DNA from: Ignavibacteriales bacterium | GTDB lineage: Bacteria; Bacteroidota; Ignavibacteria; UBA10030 | DNA: 64,000 bases | Direction of reading: 5' to 3' | Assembly: GCA_026390575.1 (NCBI GenBank) | Contig: JAPLFR010000008.1 | Coordinates: 452,126-516,125, forward strand | Program-made: the position numbers and the translations under genes | In this document: one piece after another, positions 25,726-36,203 of the stretch | How the letters are laid out: each line of letters opens with the position of its first letter | How positions within the stretch are numbered: the stretch's first letter is position 1 | Notes under the pieces: generated by a model | What the model saw: the letters and a program-made list of their open reading frames with translations, nothing else | What the model was told of the DNA's origin: nothing | Database searches by the model: none

Positions 25726-26730
25726 TCATTTTCGTTGCGCTGATGTGCGTTTGATATTCTTCTTAAGACTTTTCCCCTTTGCTTTTTGCTTTTTCACTTT
25801 TACACTTTTCTTTTTTACTTTAGCTGAATTTACTTTCTTCAACACCTTCGCAATCGCATCGCCAATGACCGCCGGGCTTTCAACAACAATGATGCCTGCT
25901 TTGCGCATTGCTTGCATTTTTTCCTCAGCTGTCCCTTTTCCTCCCGAAATAATGGCACCTGCATGTCCCATCCGTCGACCCGGCGGTGCAGTTTGCCCTG
26001 CAATAAATCCAACAACAGGCTTCGTTACGTGCTTTTTTATATATTCCGCTGCTTCTTCTTCTGCCGTTCCGCCTATCTCTCCGATCATAACTATCGCATC
26101 TGTCTTCTTGTCTTCGTTGAAAAGTTTTATGATATCTATAAAACGCGAGCCGATGATCGGATCACCACCGATACCTACGCACGTCGATTGTCCAATACCA
26201 TTTCGCGTAAGCTGCGAGACAGCTTCATATGTTAATGTTCCACTCCTTGAAACTACTCCGACATGCCCCGGTTTATGGATGAAGCCCGGCATAATTCCAA
26301 TTTTTGCAACTCCCGGAGTAATCACACCCGGACAATTTGGTCCGATAAGCCGTACACCTTTTTTTGTAACATACGCGTATGCCTTCACCATATCACTGGT
26401 CGGAATACCTTCTGTAATTGCAACGATGAGTGCTACCCCGGCGTCAGCTGATTCCAGTATTGCATCGGCTGCAAATGCGGCAGGAACAAAAATGATAGAA
26501 ACATTTGCCCGCTTCATCTGCACCGCTTCTTTGACGGTATTGAATACCATAACCGGCCTCGGCAGCGGATCTTTCTCATTGCCTTGATAACTCGTGCCGC
26601 CTTTTCCGGGAGTAACACCGGCAACGATATTTGTTCCATAGGCCATCATTTTTTTTGTATGGAATGTTCCTTCGCTGCCCGTGATGCCCTGCACAACGAG
26701 GCGAGTATTCTTATCAACGAGTATGCTCAT
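25726..26730 (-). CDS. sucD: succinyl-CoA synthetase alpha subunit with Lys-rich tail
   Basis: Alpha subunit of the enzyme that makes ATP or GTP from succinyl-CoA. Visible are [15 protein letters not shown] near residue 9, VTPGKGGTS near 38, [11 protein letters not shown] near 124 and the phospho-His region [20 protein letters not shown] near 246. The usual enzyme ends near residue 290; here about 40 further residues, mostly Lys, Ser and Val ([17 protein letters not shown]), follow. The start ATG 26730 is conserved; the longer version to 26775 is not. sucC is not next to it. Confidence 0.95.
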   Translation of the reverse strand: MSILVDKNTRLVVQGITGSEGTFHTKKMMAYGTNIVAGVTPGKGGTSYQGNEKDPLPRPVMVFNTVKEAVQMKRANVSIIFVPAAFAADAILESADAGVALIVAITEGIPTSDMVKAYAYVTKKGVRLIGPNCPGVITPGVAKIGIMPGFIHKPGHVGVVSRSGTLTYEAVSQLTRNGIGQSTCVGIGGDPIIGSRFIDIIKLFNEDKKTDAIVMIGEIGGTAEEEAAEYIKKHVTKPVVGFIAGQTAPPGRRMGHAGAIISGGKGTAEEKMQAMRKAGIIVVESPAVIGDAIAKVLKKVNSAKVKKKSVKVKKQKAKGKSLKKNIKRTSAQRK

Positions 26731-26764
26731 AATGATTGATATTCTTCTTTTGTGATAAGTTATT

Positions 26765-28180
26765 TTAGTGGGCAAGTTCTAAAAAATCTGCAATCCTCAG
26801 GATTGTCGGTTCGCCAAACTGCGGACCAAGAATTTGCATCCCAATGGGCAATCCCTGATGATCTTCTCCGCACGGAATACTAATGCCGGGAATACCTGCA
26901 AGATTTACCGACGTCGTATAAATATCGGAGAGATACATTTGCAGAGGATCGTCCATTTTATCGCCGGCTTTAAATGATGTACTCGGTGAAGTTGGTGCAA
27001 TCAAACAATCAACGCGTGTGAACGCTTTATCGAAATCTTCTTTAATCAGCCGGCGAACCTTTTGTCCTTTTCGATAATATGCATCATAATATCCTGCAGA
27101 AAGAACGTACGTGCCAAGCATAATACGGCGCTTCACCTCCGTGCCAAACCCCTTACTTCGCGATTTGATATACATTTCAGAAAGATCTGCAGCGTCTTCT
27201 GCTCTGAAACCATATCGAGCACCGTCATATCTCGCAAGATTAGACGATGCTTCCGCAGTAGCAAGAATATAGTACGTTGCGATTGTATACTCCGTATACG
27301 GCAAACTTATTTCTTCAATCGTTGCACCGTTTGCACGTAACATGTCGATCTTCTTTTCTACTGCTTGACGTATTTCTGTATCCAGAGCGTCTCCAAAATA
27401 TTCTTTTGGAATTCCAATGCGAACACCTTTCACATCTTTTGTCAATTGTGAAGCATAGTTTGGTACAGGCATCTTTGCCGAAGTTGAATCGTTTGGATCA
27501 TGACCGGCAATGACGTGGAGGACGCTCGCCGCGTCTCTTGTTGTCAGTGCAAGAGGGCCAATGGAGTCGAAAGACGATGCGAATGCTACAAGTCCATAAC
27601 GAGAAACGCGTCCATACGTTGGCTTTAAGCCGACCACACCGCAAAATGCTGCCGGCTGGCGAATGGAACCGCCGGTATCAGATCCCAAAGATGTTGTTGA
27701 CATACCTGCACGCACGGCGACAGCAGAACCGCCGCTTGATCCGCCAGGAACGCGGTCTTCATCCTGCGGAAGCTTCACACGTCCATATGCCGAGTTTTCT
27801 GTGGATGAACCCATCGCGAATTCATCCATATTATTTTTGCCAATGATGACGGCATCTGCGTCACGCAAACGCTGAACAACAGTGGCATCATACAATGAGA
27901 CAAAGTTCTCAAGAATTTTAGAGCCGCATGTCACACGTTCGTCTTTTACGCAAATAAGATCCTTGATCGAAACAACCATCCCCGCCAATGGACCTGCATT
28001 TCCATCTCGGAGTTTTTTATCTACTGACTTCGCCTGCTCTATCGCTTTATCGGGAAACACAGCAAGAAGCGCATTCAAATGCTTCTTCTCTTCTATCGTA
28101 GCAAGATATTCCTTTGTGATATTTTCACAAGTCGTAGTTCCTGATGCAAGTTCTGTTTGTATGACGTCAAACGATCTCAT
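26765..28180 (-). CDS. gatA: Asp-tRNA(Asn)/Glu-tRNA(Gln) amidotransferase subunit A
   Basis: Amidase subunit that converts Glu-tRNA(Gln) or Asp-tRNA(Asn) to the amide form. The catalytic triad is visible: Lys in [11 protein letters not shown] near residue 72, Ser in [12 protein letters not shown] near 170 and the Gly-Ser-rich [12 protein letters not shown] near 147. Its length of 471 is normal. The tRNA-Gln gene at 13689 would be a substrate partner. It lies between tatA and sucD, with 34 bp to sucD. Confidence 0.97.
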   Translation of the reverse strand: MRSFDVIQTELASGTTTCENITKEYLATIEEKKHLNALLAVFPDKAIEQAKSVDKKLRDGNAGPLAGMVVSIKDLICVKDERVTCGSKILENFVSLYDATVVQRLRDADAVIIGKNNMDEFAMGSSTENSAYGRVKLPQDEDRVPGGSSGGSAVAVRAGMSTTSLGSDTGGSIRQPAAFCGVVGLKPTYGRVSRYGLVAFASSFDSIGPLALTTRDAASVLHVIAGHDPNDSTSAKMPVPNYASQLTKDVKGVRIGIPKEYFGDALDTEIRQAVEKKIDMLRANGATIEEISLPYTEYTIATYYILATAEASSNLARYDGARYGFRAEDAADLSEMYIKSRSKGFGTEVKRRIMLGTYVLSAGYYDAYYRKGQKVRRLIKEDFDKAFTRVDCLIAPTSPSTSFKAGDKMDDPLQMYLSDIYTTSVNLAGIPGISIPCGEDHQGLPIGMQILGPQFGEPTILRIADFLELAH

Positions 28181-28236
28181 GAATTTTACTACGCATATTT
28201 TTGTTTGTGTGAATACTTAGAATTAAGTACGTAGGT

Positions 28237-28434
28237 TTATTGTTTCGTTTCGTTCTTCTCGTCAAGTTTCCTTGGTTCCTTCTCAACTTCCGATTGTACA
28301 TCGCGCGCTGCTTTACGAAACTCGCGTATTCCCTCGCCAAGTCCTTTTGCTATTTCAGGAATTTTCCTTGCGCCGAAGAATACAATAATGACAAGTAAAA
28401 TAAGTATAATTTCTGGACCGCCTATATTGCCCAT
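28237..28434 (-). CDS. tatA: Tat translocase TatA/E-type protein, copy 2
   Basis: A 65-residue pore subunit of the twin-arginine export system. One membrane helix (IILILLVIIVFFGARKIPEI) is followed by the typical FG hinge and the amphipathic helix GLGEGIREFRKAARD, then a charged tail. It is a close paralogue of the gene at 28500-28706, 65 bp upstream. TatC is not in this window. Confidence 0.93.
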   Translation of the reverse strand: MGNIGGPEIILILLVIIVFFGARKIPEIAKGLGEGIREFRKAARDVQSEVEKEPRKLDEKNETKQ

Positions 28435-28499
28435 ACTATCTTTTCCTTCTCTATCAAAAAATGATGTTTGATTTCAGCCAACATCTCTGGATGCAAGAA

Positions 28500-28706
28500 T
28501 CAACCAATTGGTTTGTTATCGTTCTTCTCGTCGAGCTTCTTCACTTCCTTATCGACTTCATCTTGGACATCTTTTGCCGCTTTACGGAATTCACGAATTC
28601 CTTGTCCCAGTCCTTTCGCTAATTCCGGCAGTTTTTTTGCACCGAAGAAAACCAAAATGACGAGTAGAATAAGAAACAATTCGCTGCCACCTATATTTCC
28701 AAACAT
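28500..28706 (-). CDS. tatA: Tat translocase TatA/E-type protein, copy 1
   Basis: A 68-residue TatA-type protein: membrane helix LFLILLVILVFFGAKKLPEL, then GLGQGIREFRKAAKD and a charged tail. It shares about 70% of its residues with the copy at 28237-28434, so the pair looks like a tandem duplication. It lies 15 bp after purQ. The DUF362 protein with its Tat-like leader is a possible cargo. Confidence 0.93.
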   Translation of the reverse strand: MFGNIGGSELFLILLVILVFFGAKKLPELAKGLGQGIREFRKAAKDVQDEVDKEVKKLDEKNDNKPIG

Positions 28707-28721
28707 GATAAGACTCCTTAT

Positions 28722-29432
28722 TTAAACAAGTTGATACACAAAACTTTGGATTATCGATTCAAATATTTTTCTACCATCCGCATGCTTCAGAACAGGGTCG
28801 GAAGCTCGTTCGGGATGCGGCATCATTCCCAAAACATTTCCGGTTTCGTTGATAATGCCGGCAATACTATTAATCGAACCATTGGGATTTGCCTCGTCGG
28901 TGATGTGACCCGATCTATCACAGTAACGAAACACCACTTGTTGATTATCTTCTATTCGTTTCAGTGTTTCAGGATCGGTAAAGTAATTTCCTTCACCATG
29001 TGCAATCGGAATTTCAAGAACATCACCCGATGCGCATGTGTTTGTGAACTTCGTGTTTGCATTCTCAACTCGAAGATGCAGGTACTTGCATATGAAAAGT
29101 AACGATTTATTCCGCAGCAGCACTCCAGGCAATAATCCGGCTTCAGTCAGAACTTGAAAACCATTACAGATACCGATCACCAGTCCACCGTTGTTTGCAA
29201 ACCTGACAACATCTTTCATCACAGGTGAGAAACGCGCGATCGCCCCGCACCGAAGATAATCTCCGTACGAAAATCCTCCTGGAAGAATGACGACATCCGC
29301 ATCGCCGATTGATGCCTCTTTGTGCCAGATGAGGCGAGCATCCTGTTCCATGATTGTCTCTGCCACATAATGCGCATCGTGATCACAATTTGATCCGGGG
29401 AAAACAACGACACCAATTTTTACTTTTGCCAT
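28722..29432 (-). CDS. purQ: phosphoribosylformylglycinamidine synthase subunit PurQ
   Basis: Glutaminase subunit of the fourth step of purine synthesis. Visible are [14 protein letters not shown] near residue 7, [17 protein letters not shown] near 50, the nucleophile Cys in [19 protein letters not shown] near 86 and the His/Glu pair in [10 protein letters not shown] near 205. A length of 236 is usual. purS lies 13 bp upstream; purL is not present in the window. Confidence 0.97.
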   Translation of the reverse strand: MAKVKIGVVVFPGSNCDHDAHYVAETIMEQDARLIWHKEASIGDADVVILPGGFSYGDYLRCGAIARFSPVMKDVVRFANNGGLVIGICNGFQVLTEAGLLPGVLLRNKSLLFICKYLHLRVENANTKFTNTCASGDVLEIPIAHGEGNYFTDPETLKRIEDNQQVVFRYCDRSGHITDEANPNGSINSIAGIINETGNVLGMMPHPERASDPVLKHADGRKIFESIIQSFVYQLV

Positions 29433-29445
29433 GGTGTTTTTCCGC

Positions 29446-29706
29446 TTACTCGTTCATCAGTTCTGTTGTGAAAGAAAAACTTTCCATAACCAGATTTGCC
29501 AAAAGTTTTTCGGATATTTGCTTCGTCATGCGTTCCGCTTCTCCATGCGAATCCGTATCGATGTCCATTTCAATGTACTTGCCAATCCGGACATTACCGA
29601 CAGATTCAAAGCCAAGAGAATGAATGCCCTGCTCCACAGCTTTTCCTTGCGGGTCAAGAATAGATTTTTTTAACGTCACAAATACTTTTGAATGGAACAC
29701 GGTCAT
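29446..29706 (-). CDS. purS: phosphoribosylformylglycinamidine synthase subunit PurS
   Basis: Small bridging subunit (86 residues) of the PurSQL complex that lets ammonia pass from PurQ to Pur[20 protein letters not shown] and the following [18 protein letters not shown] are typical. It starts 3 bp after pssA, in the same operon, and precedes purQ. Confidence 0.95.
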   Translation of the reverse strand: MTVFHSKVFVTLKKSILDPQGKAVEQGIHSLGFESVGNVRIGKYIEMDIDTDSHGEAERMTKQISEKLLANLVMESFSFTTELMNE

Positions 29707-29709
29707 CTC

Positions 29710-30486
29710 CTATATATCAATACTTGAGAGTTTCCCTGCTTTGACAGGTTCATTCTCTGTTTTTATAAATTTTAGTTTTACCCATACGACTGCTGCTCTG
29801 ATGAATCCGAAAATAACATACAGCATGAGCATTTGGAAAAGATAGTTTTTTTCTAAAAACAATTCTGATAATACAACAACAAGGAGTGCGAAGAAAATGA
29901 CACCAAACTTCCATGGATGTGATTTCAGTTGAAGCTTCGAGATTTTTGGCATCGTGTCATACTTCACATGGCTTACCATCAAGAGAGAGAGAATAACGAC
30001 AAGAGCGGTCAGTTCAGCACCCGCCATACCGTCGATGGTGATATTCTCTCTACCAAATTGAAGAATGAAAGCACACACGGTTATTGCCTGCATCGGTATT
30101 GGAAGTCCATTGAAATAATCTTTATCGAAACCGATAAGCTGTACGTTGAACCGCGCCAATCGAATTGCACCAAGGATAACAGGCAGCGCTGCAATAAGAA
30201 TCCCCCAGGGTTCTAACGTACGAAGATACACCTGATAGACGATGAACGATGGTGCTGCACCAAAAGAGACCACATCTGCGAGAGAATCGAGCTCAACACC
30301 GAATTGACTTGATGAGCGCGTTATCCTCGCCATGGCGCCATCGAGCGAATCAAAAACAGCAGCAAGAATAATAACCCATGCTGCGACGTTAAATTGCCCC
30401 TGACTTGCAAAGATCATGGAAAGAAAACCACAAAAGATGTTCAGCGTAGTAAAGATACTTGGAACAACTGTCCGAGTAATTTTCAT
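29710..30486 (-). CDS. pssA: CDP-diacylglycerol-serine O-phosphatidyltransferase
   Basis: Makes phosphatidylserine from CDP-diacylglycerol and serine in the membrane. The CDP-alcohol phosphotransferase motif is complete (Asp-Gly-x2-Ala-Arg-x8-Gly-x3-Asp-x3-Asp) in DGAMARITRSSSQFGVELD and the Ser-Leu-Ala-Asp after it, near residues 48-70. About seven helices are predicted in 258 residues. psd, the next enzyme of the path, lies 5 bp upstream, so the two make phosphatidylethanolamine together. Confidence 0.95.
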   Translation of the reverse strand: MKITRTVVPSIFTTLNIFCGFLSMIFASQGQFNVAAWVIILAAVFDSLDGAMARITRSSSQFGVELDSLADVVSFGAAPSFIVYQVYLRTLEPWGILIAALPVILGAIRLARFNVQLIGFDKDYFNGLPIPMQAITVCAFILQFGRENITIDGMAGAELTALVVILSLLMVSHVKYDTMPKISKLQLKSHPWKFGVIFFALLVVVLSELFLEKNYLFQMLMLYVIFGFIRAAVVWVKLKFIKTENEPVKAGKLSSIDI

Positions 30487-30491
30487 GTATA

Positions 30492-31160
30492 TTATTTCTC
30501 CAGTCTCATCTTTGGATACTCACCCAAGATGGTCTCACCAGCAATAGTGACATCACCAGTCTTTGTTCTTAGATCGACAGATAATGGTAACAACACATCT
30601 ACACGGGAGCCAAACTTGATCATCCCGAACCGCTCTCCAGCAATAACTGTGTCACTTAATTTCAACGGACACACAATTCGGCGCGCAACGAATCCGGCAA
30701 TCTGCTTCAACATCACTTTCCCATGTGCACTTTCAAGTCCCACGATCATTTGTTCGTTTTTTTCCGATGCTTTATCTTCGAACGCGGCGAAGTATTCCCC
30801 CTTGACGTACCTCGTATACTTTACAGTACCTGAGACCGGATTGCGATTCACGTGAACATTGAGCGGCGACATAAATATACTGACTTGCCAAACATCCGAA
30901 TGGAAGAATTCATTATCAAATACTTTTTTGACAACAACAATTTTTCCGTCAGCGGGCGCTATAATAAGATTTTCACCGTTTGGCGTTCTACGTTCCGGAT
31001 CTCGAAAAAAATTCGTAACGAACGCAAGAACTGCAAGCGATACCACGATGAGAGAATAACGATACGACTTCGGCTCAACAAAAAGAAGCGCGAGTAAAAT
31101 GGTAACAACACATACAGCGGCAATCGTAAAAAAAACATCGTATCCGTATTTTGTAATCAT
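30492..31160 (-). CDS. psd: phosphatidylserine decarboxylase proenzyme
   Basis: Converts phosphatidylserine to phosphatidylethanolamine. It is the short bacterial type of about 222 residues with two N-terminal helices (about 9-50), FFRDPERRTP near 58, IAPADGKIV near 72, the FMSPLNVHVNRNP block near 105 and the self-cleavage Gly-Ser in FGMIKFGSRVDVLLP near 190 that yields the pyruvoyl group. The start chosen is ATG 31160, 7 bp after lipA ends; ATG 31187 would overlap lipA by 20 bp. Co-transcribed with pssA. Confidence 0.95.
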   Translation of the reverse strand: MITKYGYDVFFTIAAVCVVTILLALLFVEPKSYRYSLIVVSLAVLAFVTNFFRDPERRTPNGENLIIAPADGKIVVVKKVFDNEFFHSDVWQVSIFMSPLNVHVNRNPVSGTVKYTRYVKGEYFAAFEDKASEKNEQMIVGLESAHGKVMLKQIAGFVARRIVCPLKLSDTVIAGERFGMIKFGSRVDVLLPLSVDLRTKTGDVTIAGETILGEYPKMRLEK

Positions 31161-31167
31161 AAAATTC

Positions 31168-32055
31168 TTAGACCTGCCCTGCTGCATGATAGGAACTGCG
31201 CACCAATGGCCCCGATTCTATATGCCGAAATCCCATCCTCAATCCTTCTTCCTTCAACATCGTAAATTCATCCGGATGCACATACCGGTCAATTGGCAGA
31301 TGTTCCTTCGTTGGCTGGAGATACTGTCCCAGCGTGAGGATGTCACATCCCACAGCATGGGCATCTTTTATCACTTCTAAAATTTCTTCCGTGCGTTCCC
31401 CGATACCAAGCATGAGTCCTGTTTTCGTTACAAATCCTTTTTGTTTTGCTCGTCTTAGTACTTCCAGCGATTGTTGATAATTTGCTTGTGGTCTCACTGT
31501 CCTATACAATCGCGGTACTGTTTCCAAATTATGATTGAGAATATCCGGTATTGAAGCAAGCACGATGTCGAGTGCTTCTTCGCTGCCTTTGAAATCAGGA
31601 ATCAATACTTCTATTTTACAGTTCGGAACACGTTCGTGTATCAACCGAACTGTTTCAGCAAATATCGGTGCACCGCCATCCTTTCGCTCATCACGGTTGA
31701 CAGAAGTAATAACTGCATGCCGAATTTTCATGAGTTCGACTGCTTCTACAACGCGGCGCGGTTCATCCCAGTCCAATCCATAGTCCGGACGGCCGGTCTT
31801 CACTGCACAGAACCCGCATGACCGAGTACAAATATCGCCAAGAATCATGAAAGTTGCAGTACCTAAATTCCAGCATTCTCCCATATTCGGACAACGTGCC
31901 TCTTCACAGACTGTATGGAGCTTATGGGAACGCATGATACCTTCGAGGCGGGCATATTCCGTTCCACCTGGAATTTTCGCCTTGAGCCACTCAGGTCGGT
32001 GCTGCCGCGCAGGTGCTGCTTTGTTTTCCATTATTTCATGAACATCCGTTGCCAT
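31168..32055 (-). CDS. lipA: lipoyl synthase
   Basis: Radical-SAM enzyme that puts two sulfurs into protein-bound octanoyl groups. The auxiliary cluster motif [13 protein letters not shown] near residue 51 and the radical-SAM motif CTRSCGFC near 77 are intact. A length of 295 is usual. It lies 2 bp after the E2 gene and directly before psd; with lipB in the same operon it supplies the cofactor for the E2 protein made from the same transcript. Confidence 0.98.
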   Translation of the reverse strand: MATDVHEIMENKAAPARQHRPEWLKAKIPGGTEYARLEGIMRSHKLHTVCEEARCPNMGECWNLGTATFMILGDICTRSCGFCAVKTGRPDYGLDWDEPRRVVEAVELMKIRHAVITSVNRDERKDGGAPIFAETVRLIHERVPNCKIEVLIPDFKGSEEALDIVLASIPDILNHNLETVPRLYRTVRPQANYQQSLEVLRRAKQKGFVTKTGLMLGIGERTEEILEVIKDAHAVGCDILTLGQYLQPTKEHLPIDRYVHPDEFTMLKEEGLRMGFRHIESGPLVRSSYHAAGQV

Positions 32056-32057
32056 TA

Positions 32058-33335
32058 TTACACCAATGGAAAGTCAAAATGCTCTAGATTCCATTTTACA
32101 CGATATAAAAATTGCCCGCCAAGTGAACCGTCAATAATCCGATGATCAAATGTAAGCGTCAAGTATACCATCGAACGTATGTCGATCGATTCGTTGCCTG
32201 AATCATCGCTTACGATGACCGGCCGTTTCTTCACTGCACCGACTCCAAGGATTGCCGCTTGAGGCTGGTTGATAATCGGTGTTCCGATGATACTCCCGAA
32301 AATACCATAGTTTGTTATGGAGAATGTTCCGTTGACGATATCATCAGGCAACAATTTTTTAGCACGTGCACGGACAGCTACATCGGTCACTGCCCGCGCT
32401 AAACTGATAAAGTCCATTTCTCCAGCATTGCGTACCACTGGAACTATCAATCCGTTCGGTGCAGCAACGGCAATACCAAGATTGATAAAGTTTTTATAAA
32501 TAATCACATCGCCTTCAAGAGAGCTGTTGACGATGGATAATTCCTTCAGTGCGCTCACTACCGCATAAGCAAAGAAAGGCGTATATGTCAAATTAAAGCC
32601 TGCCTGTCTTTCAAACTGTTCTAATATACTCAAACGAAAGTTCACAATCGATGTTAAATCCACTTCATCGATAATGGACACATGAGGAGAAGTGGATACA
32701 CTCCGTACCATGTGTTCTGCCATCTTTTTCTGGATATTGTCCATCCGGACGAGGCGATAATTTGGTTCTGGATATTTTTTATTCAATTCTGAAATATCAA
32801 CGGTGTGAATGCCATAGGTCTTTGCGTTGTCAGGACGATGCTTAAGATAATTTAAAATATCATGCTTTGTCACCCGGCCATTGGTACCTGAACCTGCAAT
32901 TTTATCGAGCTCGCTTTGTTCAACTCCTTCCTTCTTAGCAATCATCCTTACTAAGGGAGAATAGAATCGATGCCTATCTTGCTTTTGACTATGAGCAAAT
33001 GAAGAAGCATTTGATTGGGACACACCAGGTTCTTCTGAATGCTCCTTTGCAGGAATTTTCTTATCAGTGTGATGAGTTAATTCTACGCCGGCAGAGAGAT
33101 CTGTCTCAATATATGCGATAACTGTCCCGACAGGGACTGTTTGCTGTTCCTCCACAAGAATCTTTGTGAGAATACCTTGTGTTGGTGATGGTATTTCAGA
33201 GTCGACCTTATCTGTGCTGATTTCGAGAATCGTTTCATCTTTCTCGATTCTCTCACCTACCTTCTTTACCCAACGGATGATCGTTCCTTCAAAAATACTT
33301 TCGCCCATTTTCGGCATGATGATTTCAACTCGCAT
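32058..33335 (-). CDS. 2-oxo acid dehydrogenase E2 (dihydrolipoyl acyltransferase)
   Basis: Core enzyme that carries the acyl group on a lipoyl arm. The lipoyl domain has its Lys in [14 protein letters not shown] near residue 42-55. A Ser/His-rich linker leads to the E3-binding domain ([20 protein letters not shown] near 125). The acyltransferase domain from about 195 ends with [16 protein letters not shown], which holds the active His and Asp near 400. It sits 11 bp after the fused E1 gene. With E1 of the branched-chain style, the complex may use 2-oxoisovalerate or pyruvate; sequence alone does not decide. Confidence 0.94.
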   Translation of the reverse strand: MRVEIIMPKMGESIFEGTIIRWVKKVGERIEKDETILEISTDKVDSEIPSPTQGILTKILVEEQQTVPVGTVIAYIETDLSAGVELTHHTDKKIPAKEHSEEPGVSQSNASSFAHSQKQDRHRFYSPLVRMIAKKEGVEQSELDKIAGSGTNGRVTKHDILNYLKHRPDNAKTYGIHTVDISELNKKYPEPNYRLVRMDNIQKKMAEHMVRSVSTSPHVSIIDEVDLTSIVNFRLSILEQFERQAGFNLTYTPFFAYAVVSALKELSIVNSSLEGDVIIYKNFINLGIAVAAPNGLIVPVVRNAGEMDFISLARAVTDVAVRARAKKLLPDDIVNGTFSITNYGIFGSIIGTPIINQPQAAILGVGAVKKRPVIVSDDSGNESIDIRSMVYLTLTFDHRIIDGSLGGQFLYRVKWNLEHFDFPLV

Positions 33336-33346
33336 TGGTCTCTTTC

Positions 33347-35395
33347 TTAATAACGAGCAAGCCGTTCAAGAGCAGCAAGTATTTTTTGTTTGTTCGGCAG
33401 CACAGCATCTTCAAGCGGAGGGCTATAAGGAATCGGAGTATCGAGTGCAGCAATTCGTACAACAGGTGCATCGAGATATTCAAAACAATTCGTAGATATA
33501 AGAGCCGCAATCTCTGCTCCAAAACCGCCTGTCAAAGTATCTTCATGGATCACCGCAACTTTATTCGTTTTCTTTACCGATTGGTAAATCGTTTCTTCAT
33601 CCAGTGGATTCAGTGTACGCAGATCAATCACTTCTACACTCACACCGTTTGACTCTATCGCTCGCGCAGCTTCTAATGATTGCTGGACCATTGCTCCATA
33701 CGTGATGATTGTAATATCTTTTCCTTCACGTCTTACAGCTGCTACGCCGAACGGCAGCATATAGTCTGCATCGGGTTCGGGAGTTGAAGCGTATCCCTGC
33801 CTGTACAATGCTTTATGCTCCATAAAAATCACCGGATCATCTCCACGAATTGAGGATTTCAATAGTCCTTTTGCATCTGCGGCTGTCGATGGAAAAGCCA
33901 GACGAATTCCAGGAATGTGCGCCATGAAGGCTTCAATGCTCTGGCTGTGATACAGTCCGCCGTGAATATATCCACCAATCGGAACCCGGATGACCAAGGG
34001 GCAAGACCAAGTACCGTTTGAACGATAACGCATCATCGATAGTTCATTTCTTATCTGCATGAACGCAGGCCAGATATAATCCCCAAATTGAATTTCTGTG
34101 ACTGGAGTCCACCCTTTTAATGCCATACCAATTGCTGCACCGACAATACTCGCTTCTGCTAACTGTGAGTTGAATGTCCGATCGCTTCCATACTTTGTCA
34201 GCAATCCTTTGGTGGCAGTGAAGACGCCGCCTTTTCCATCGGCAATATCTTCGCCAAAGGTAACCATTTTTGGATTGATTCCCATTTCTTCATCCAAAGC
34301 ATGGTTGATGGCATCTATCATAACAATTTTGCTTCGCGTGTGAGTCGGTTCAACAAATTCCTTTGGCGGATTCGCGTGAGAGATGCCATAGAGATGGTTC
34401 ATAACCGTTGAAGGATCCGGAAGCGATTGGCTTTCCGCCCACTCTGCAACATCGTCGACCGTACGTTTCACTTCTTCCTTCATCTCATCTGCTTCGTCCT
34501 CAAGTAAATATCCTTGTTCAAGCAGTAAGTGAGCCAATCGTGGAATTGGATCGCGCCGGCGGTCCAGCTCTATGTCTTCTGCTGTGCGGTATTTGCGATG
34601 ATCATCTGACGATGAATGCGGCAGAAGGCGAACGACATGTGCATGGATCAGCGACGGCCCTTTGTGTTCTCGAGCATGCTGGACAGCTTTTTGCATCGTC
34701 ACGTATGTTTCTACAATATCAGTTCCATCACATTGAAAACGCTCAAGCCCTTTAAAACCCTTGGCTACTTCGTAAATCGAACCACCGGCGGTTTGAGCAG
34801 TCACAGGGACCGAAATTGCTAATTTATTGTCTTGAATAAAAAAAATCACAGGCAACGCTTCGCGTGCTGCCCAGTTCAATGCTTCGTAAAATTCTCCTTC
34901 ACTTGTCGCTCCTTCTCCGGAAGAAACATAGACCACTTCATCCAATTTTTCTCTCTTCACGGCAAGCGCGACTCCAACAGCTTGAAGGAATTGTGTCCCC
35001 GTGGGACTGGATTGCGCAATAATACGGAGCTGTTTCATTCCAAAATGCCCAGGCATTTGTCGAGCTCCGCTTGTCGGGTCGTTCTCACGATGTAATGCTG
35101 CGAGGAAAATATCTTGAGGCGTCATTCCATATTTTAGAACAAAAGCCTGATCACGATAATAGGGAAAAGCCCAGTCGTACCCTGGCCGCAAGGCAGCTGC
35201 TGCCGCAATCTGCGCCGCTTCATGTCCTGATCCGCCAATATGGAAAAATGATTTCCCTTGTTTCAGGATCATGAGCTGCTTATCATCCATCCGGCGGGAA
35301 AGAAGCATGATTCGATACGCTTGAATCAAATCCTCTTTTGACAATCCAAGTGCGCGTACATCACTTGTTTCTATAGCGTGCGTTGCACCTCTCAC
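33347..35395 (-). CDS. 2-oxo acid dehydrogenase E1, fused alpha-beta
   Basis: A 682-residue thiamine-diphosphate enzyme. Residues 1-330 are the alpha part (AFPYYRDQAFVLKYG near 76, GARQMPGHFG near 109, the TPP loop VYVSSGEGATSEGEFYEA near 155-172). The beta part from about 352 shows MVTFGEDIADGKGGVF, LAEASIVGAAIGMALKGWTP and VPIGGYIHGGLYHSQS, and ends with VVRIAALDTPIPYSPPLE. Alpha and beta, separate proteins in many bacteria, are one chain here, as is usual in Bacteroidota. The style is closest to branched-chain 2-oxoacid dehydrogenases. Confidence 0.94.
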   Translation of the reverse strand: MRGATHAIETSDVRALGLSKEDLIQAYRIMLLSRRMDDKQLMILKQGKSFFHIGGSGHEAAQIAAAAALRPGYDWAFPYYRDQAFVLKYGMTPQDIFLAALHRENDPTSGARQMPGHFGMKQLRIIAQSSPTGTQFLQAVGVALAVKREKLDEVVYVSSGEGATSEGEFYEALNWAAREALPVIFFIQDNKLAISVPVTAQTAGGSIYEVAKGFKGLERFQCDGTDIVETYVTMQKAVQHAREHKGPSLIHAHVVRLLPHSSSDDHRKYRTAEDIELDRRRDPIPRLAHLLLEQGYLLEDEADEMKEEVKRTVDDVAEWAESQSLPDPSTVMNHLYGISHANPPKEFVEPTHTRSKIVMIDAINHALDEEMGINPKMVTFGEDIADGKGGVFTATKGLLTKYGSDRTFNSQLAEASIVGAAIGMALKGWTPVTEIQFGDYIWPAFMQIRNELSMMRYRSNGTWSCPLVIRVPIGGYIHGGLYHSQSIEAFMAHIPGIRLAFPSTAADAKGLLKSSIRGDDPVIFMEHKALYRQGYASTPEPDADYMLPFGVAAVRREGKDITIITYGAMVQQSLEAARAIESNGVSVEVIDLRTLNPLDEETIYQSVKKTNKVAVIHEDTLTGGFGAEIAALISTNCFEYLDAPVVRIAALDTPIPYSPPLEDAVLPNKQKILAALERLARY

Positions 35396-35444
35396 GTTTC
35401 GCGAGGCTCCTTATAAGTTATGAATAACCATGACCGTTGATCTT

Positions 35445-36182
35445 TCAATCCGTTACAATACTCTTAGATAATTCGTCCGCTCTTTGTTGTTGTGTCGTAT
35501 CTGTAATTATGCTCGCATCCAATTTATCTTTTTCTATCCAATGGGGTTTGCATCCAAATACATCCGCAAAAGATTCAACGATCGCCTTTTGGACAGAGTC
35601 GATGGGAACTTCTTGCCCCAGCGTTCGCTGCATCGATGTCACTCCTTTATGAAAGATGCCGCATGGAATAATCCGATCGAACTTCGATAAATCTGTATCC
35701 ACGTTGAGCGCAAATCCATGCATTGTTACCCAGCGGCTCACCTTCACACCGATGGCGGCTATCTTTTCTTCTTTCACCCACACACCCGTCATATCCTTCT
35801 CACGCCCGGCCAAGATTCCAAATACAGCCAGCGTTTTAATAATTACTTCTTCCAAGCTCCGCAAGTAGCGGTGAATATCCAAAAAGTAATTATTGAGGTC
35901 AATGATGGGATAGCCAACGAGTTGTCCAGGACCGTGATATGTGATATCGCCGCCGCGGTCGACATGGAAAACGTCCGTGCTGGAGATTTTCAGTTCTACT
36001 TCTGTCGCAAGAAGATGATTGTCATCGGTCGATTTGCCGAGTGTATAGACATGTTCATGCTCGGTGAGAAGCAGTATATCTTGAATTGCCTCTGTATGCC
36101 GTAGTGTCCATAGTTCTTGTTGAAGCGTCCACGCATCTGCGTATCGTGTGCGTCCAATGTTAGAGACAAGAAGCGGGATCAA
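35445..36182 (-). CDS. lipB: octanoyltransferase LipB
   Basis: Moves octanoyl from acyl carrier protein to lipoyl domains. Visible are LLTEHEHVYTLGKSTD near residue 38-53, the RGGDITYHGPGQLVGYP motif near 77, KIAAIGVKVSRWVTMHGFAL near 135 with the active Lys, and the active Cys in RIIPCGIFHKGVTSM near 170. A length of 245 is normal. It lies between lpd and E1 in one operon, next to the protein it serves. Confidence 0.96.
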   Translation of the reverse strand: MIPLLVSNIGRTRYADAWTLQQELWTLRHTEAIQDILLLTEHEHVYTLGKSTDDNHLLATEVELKISSTDVFHVDRGGDITYHGPGQLVGYPIIDLNNYFLDIHRYLRSLEEVIIKTLAVFGILAGREKDMTGVWVKEEKIAAIGVKVSRWVTMHGFALNVDTDLSKFDRIIPCGIFHKGVTSMQRTLGQEVPIDSVQKAIVESFADVFGCKPHWIEKDKLDASIITDTTQQQRADELSKSIVTD

Positions 36183-36203
36183 TATATTTCTCTTATCATA
36201 TTT

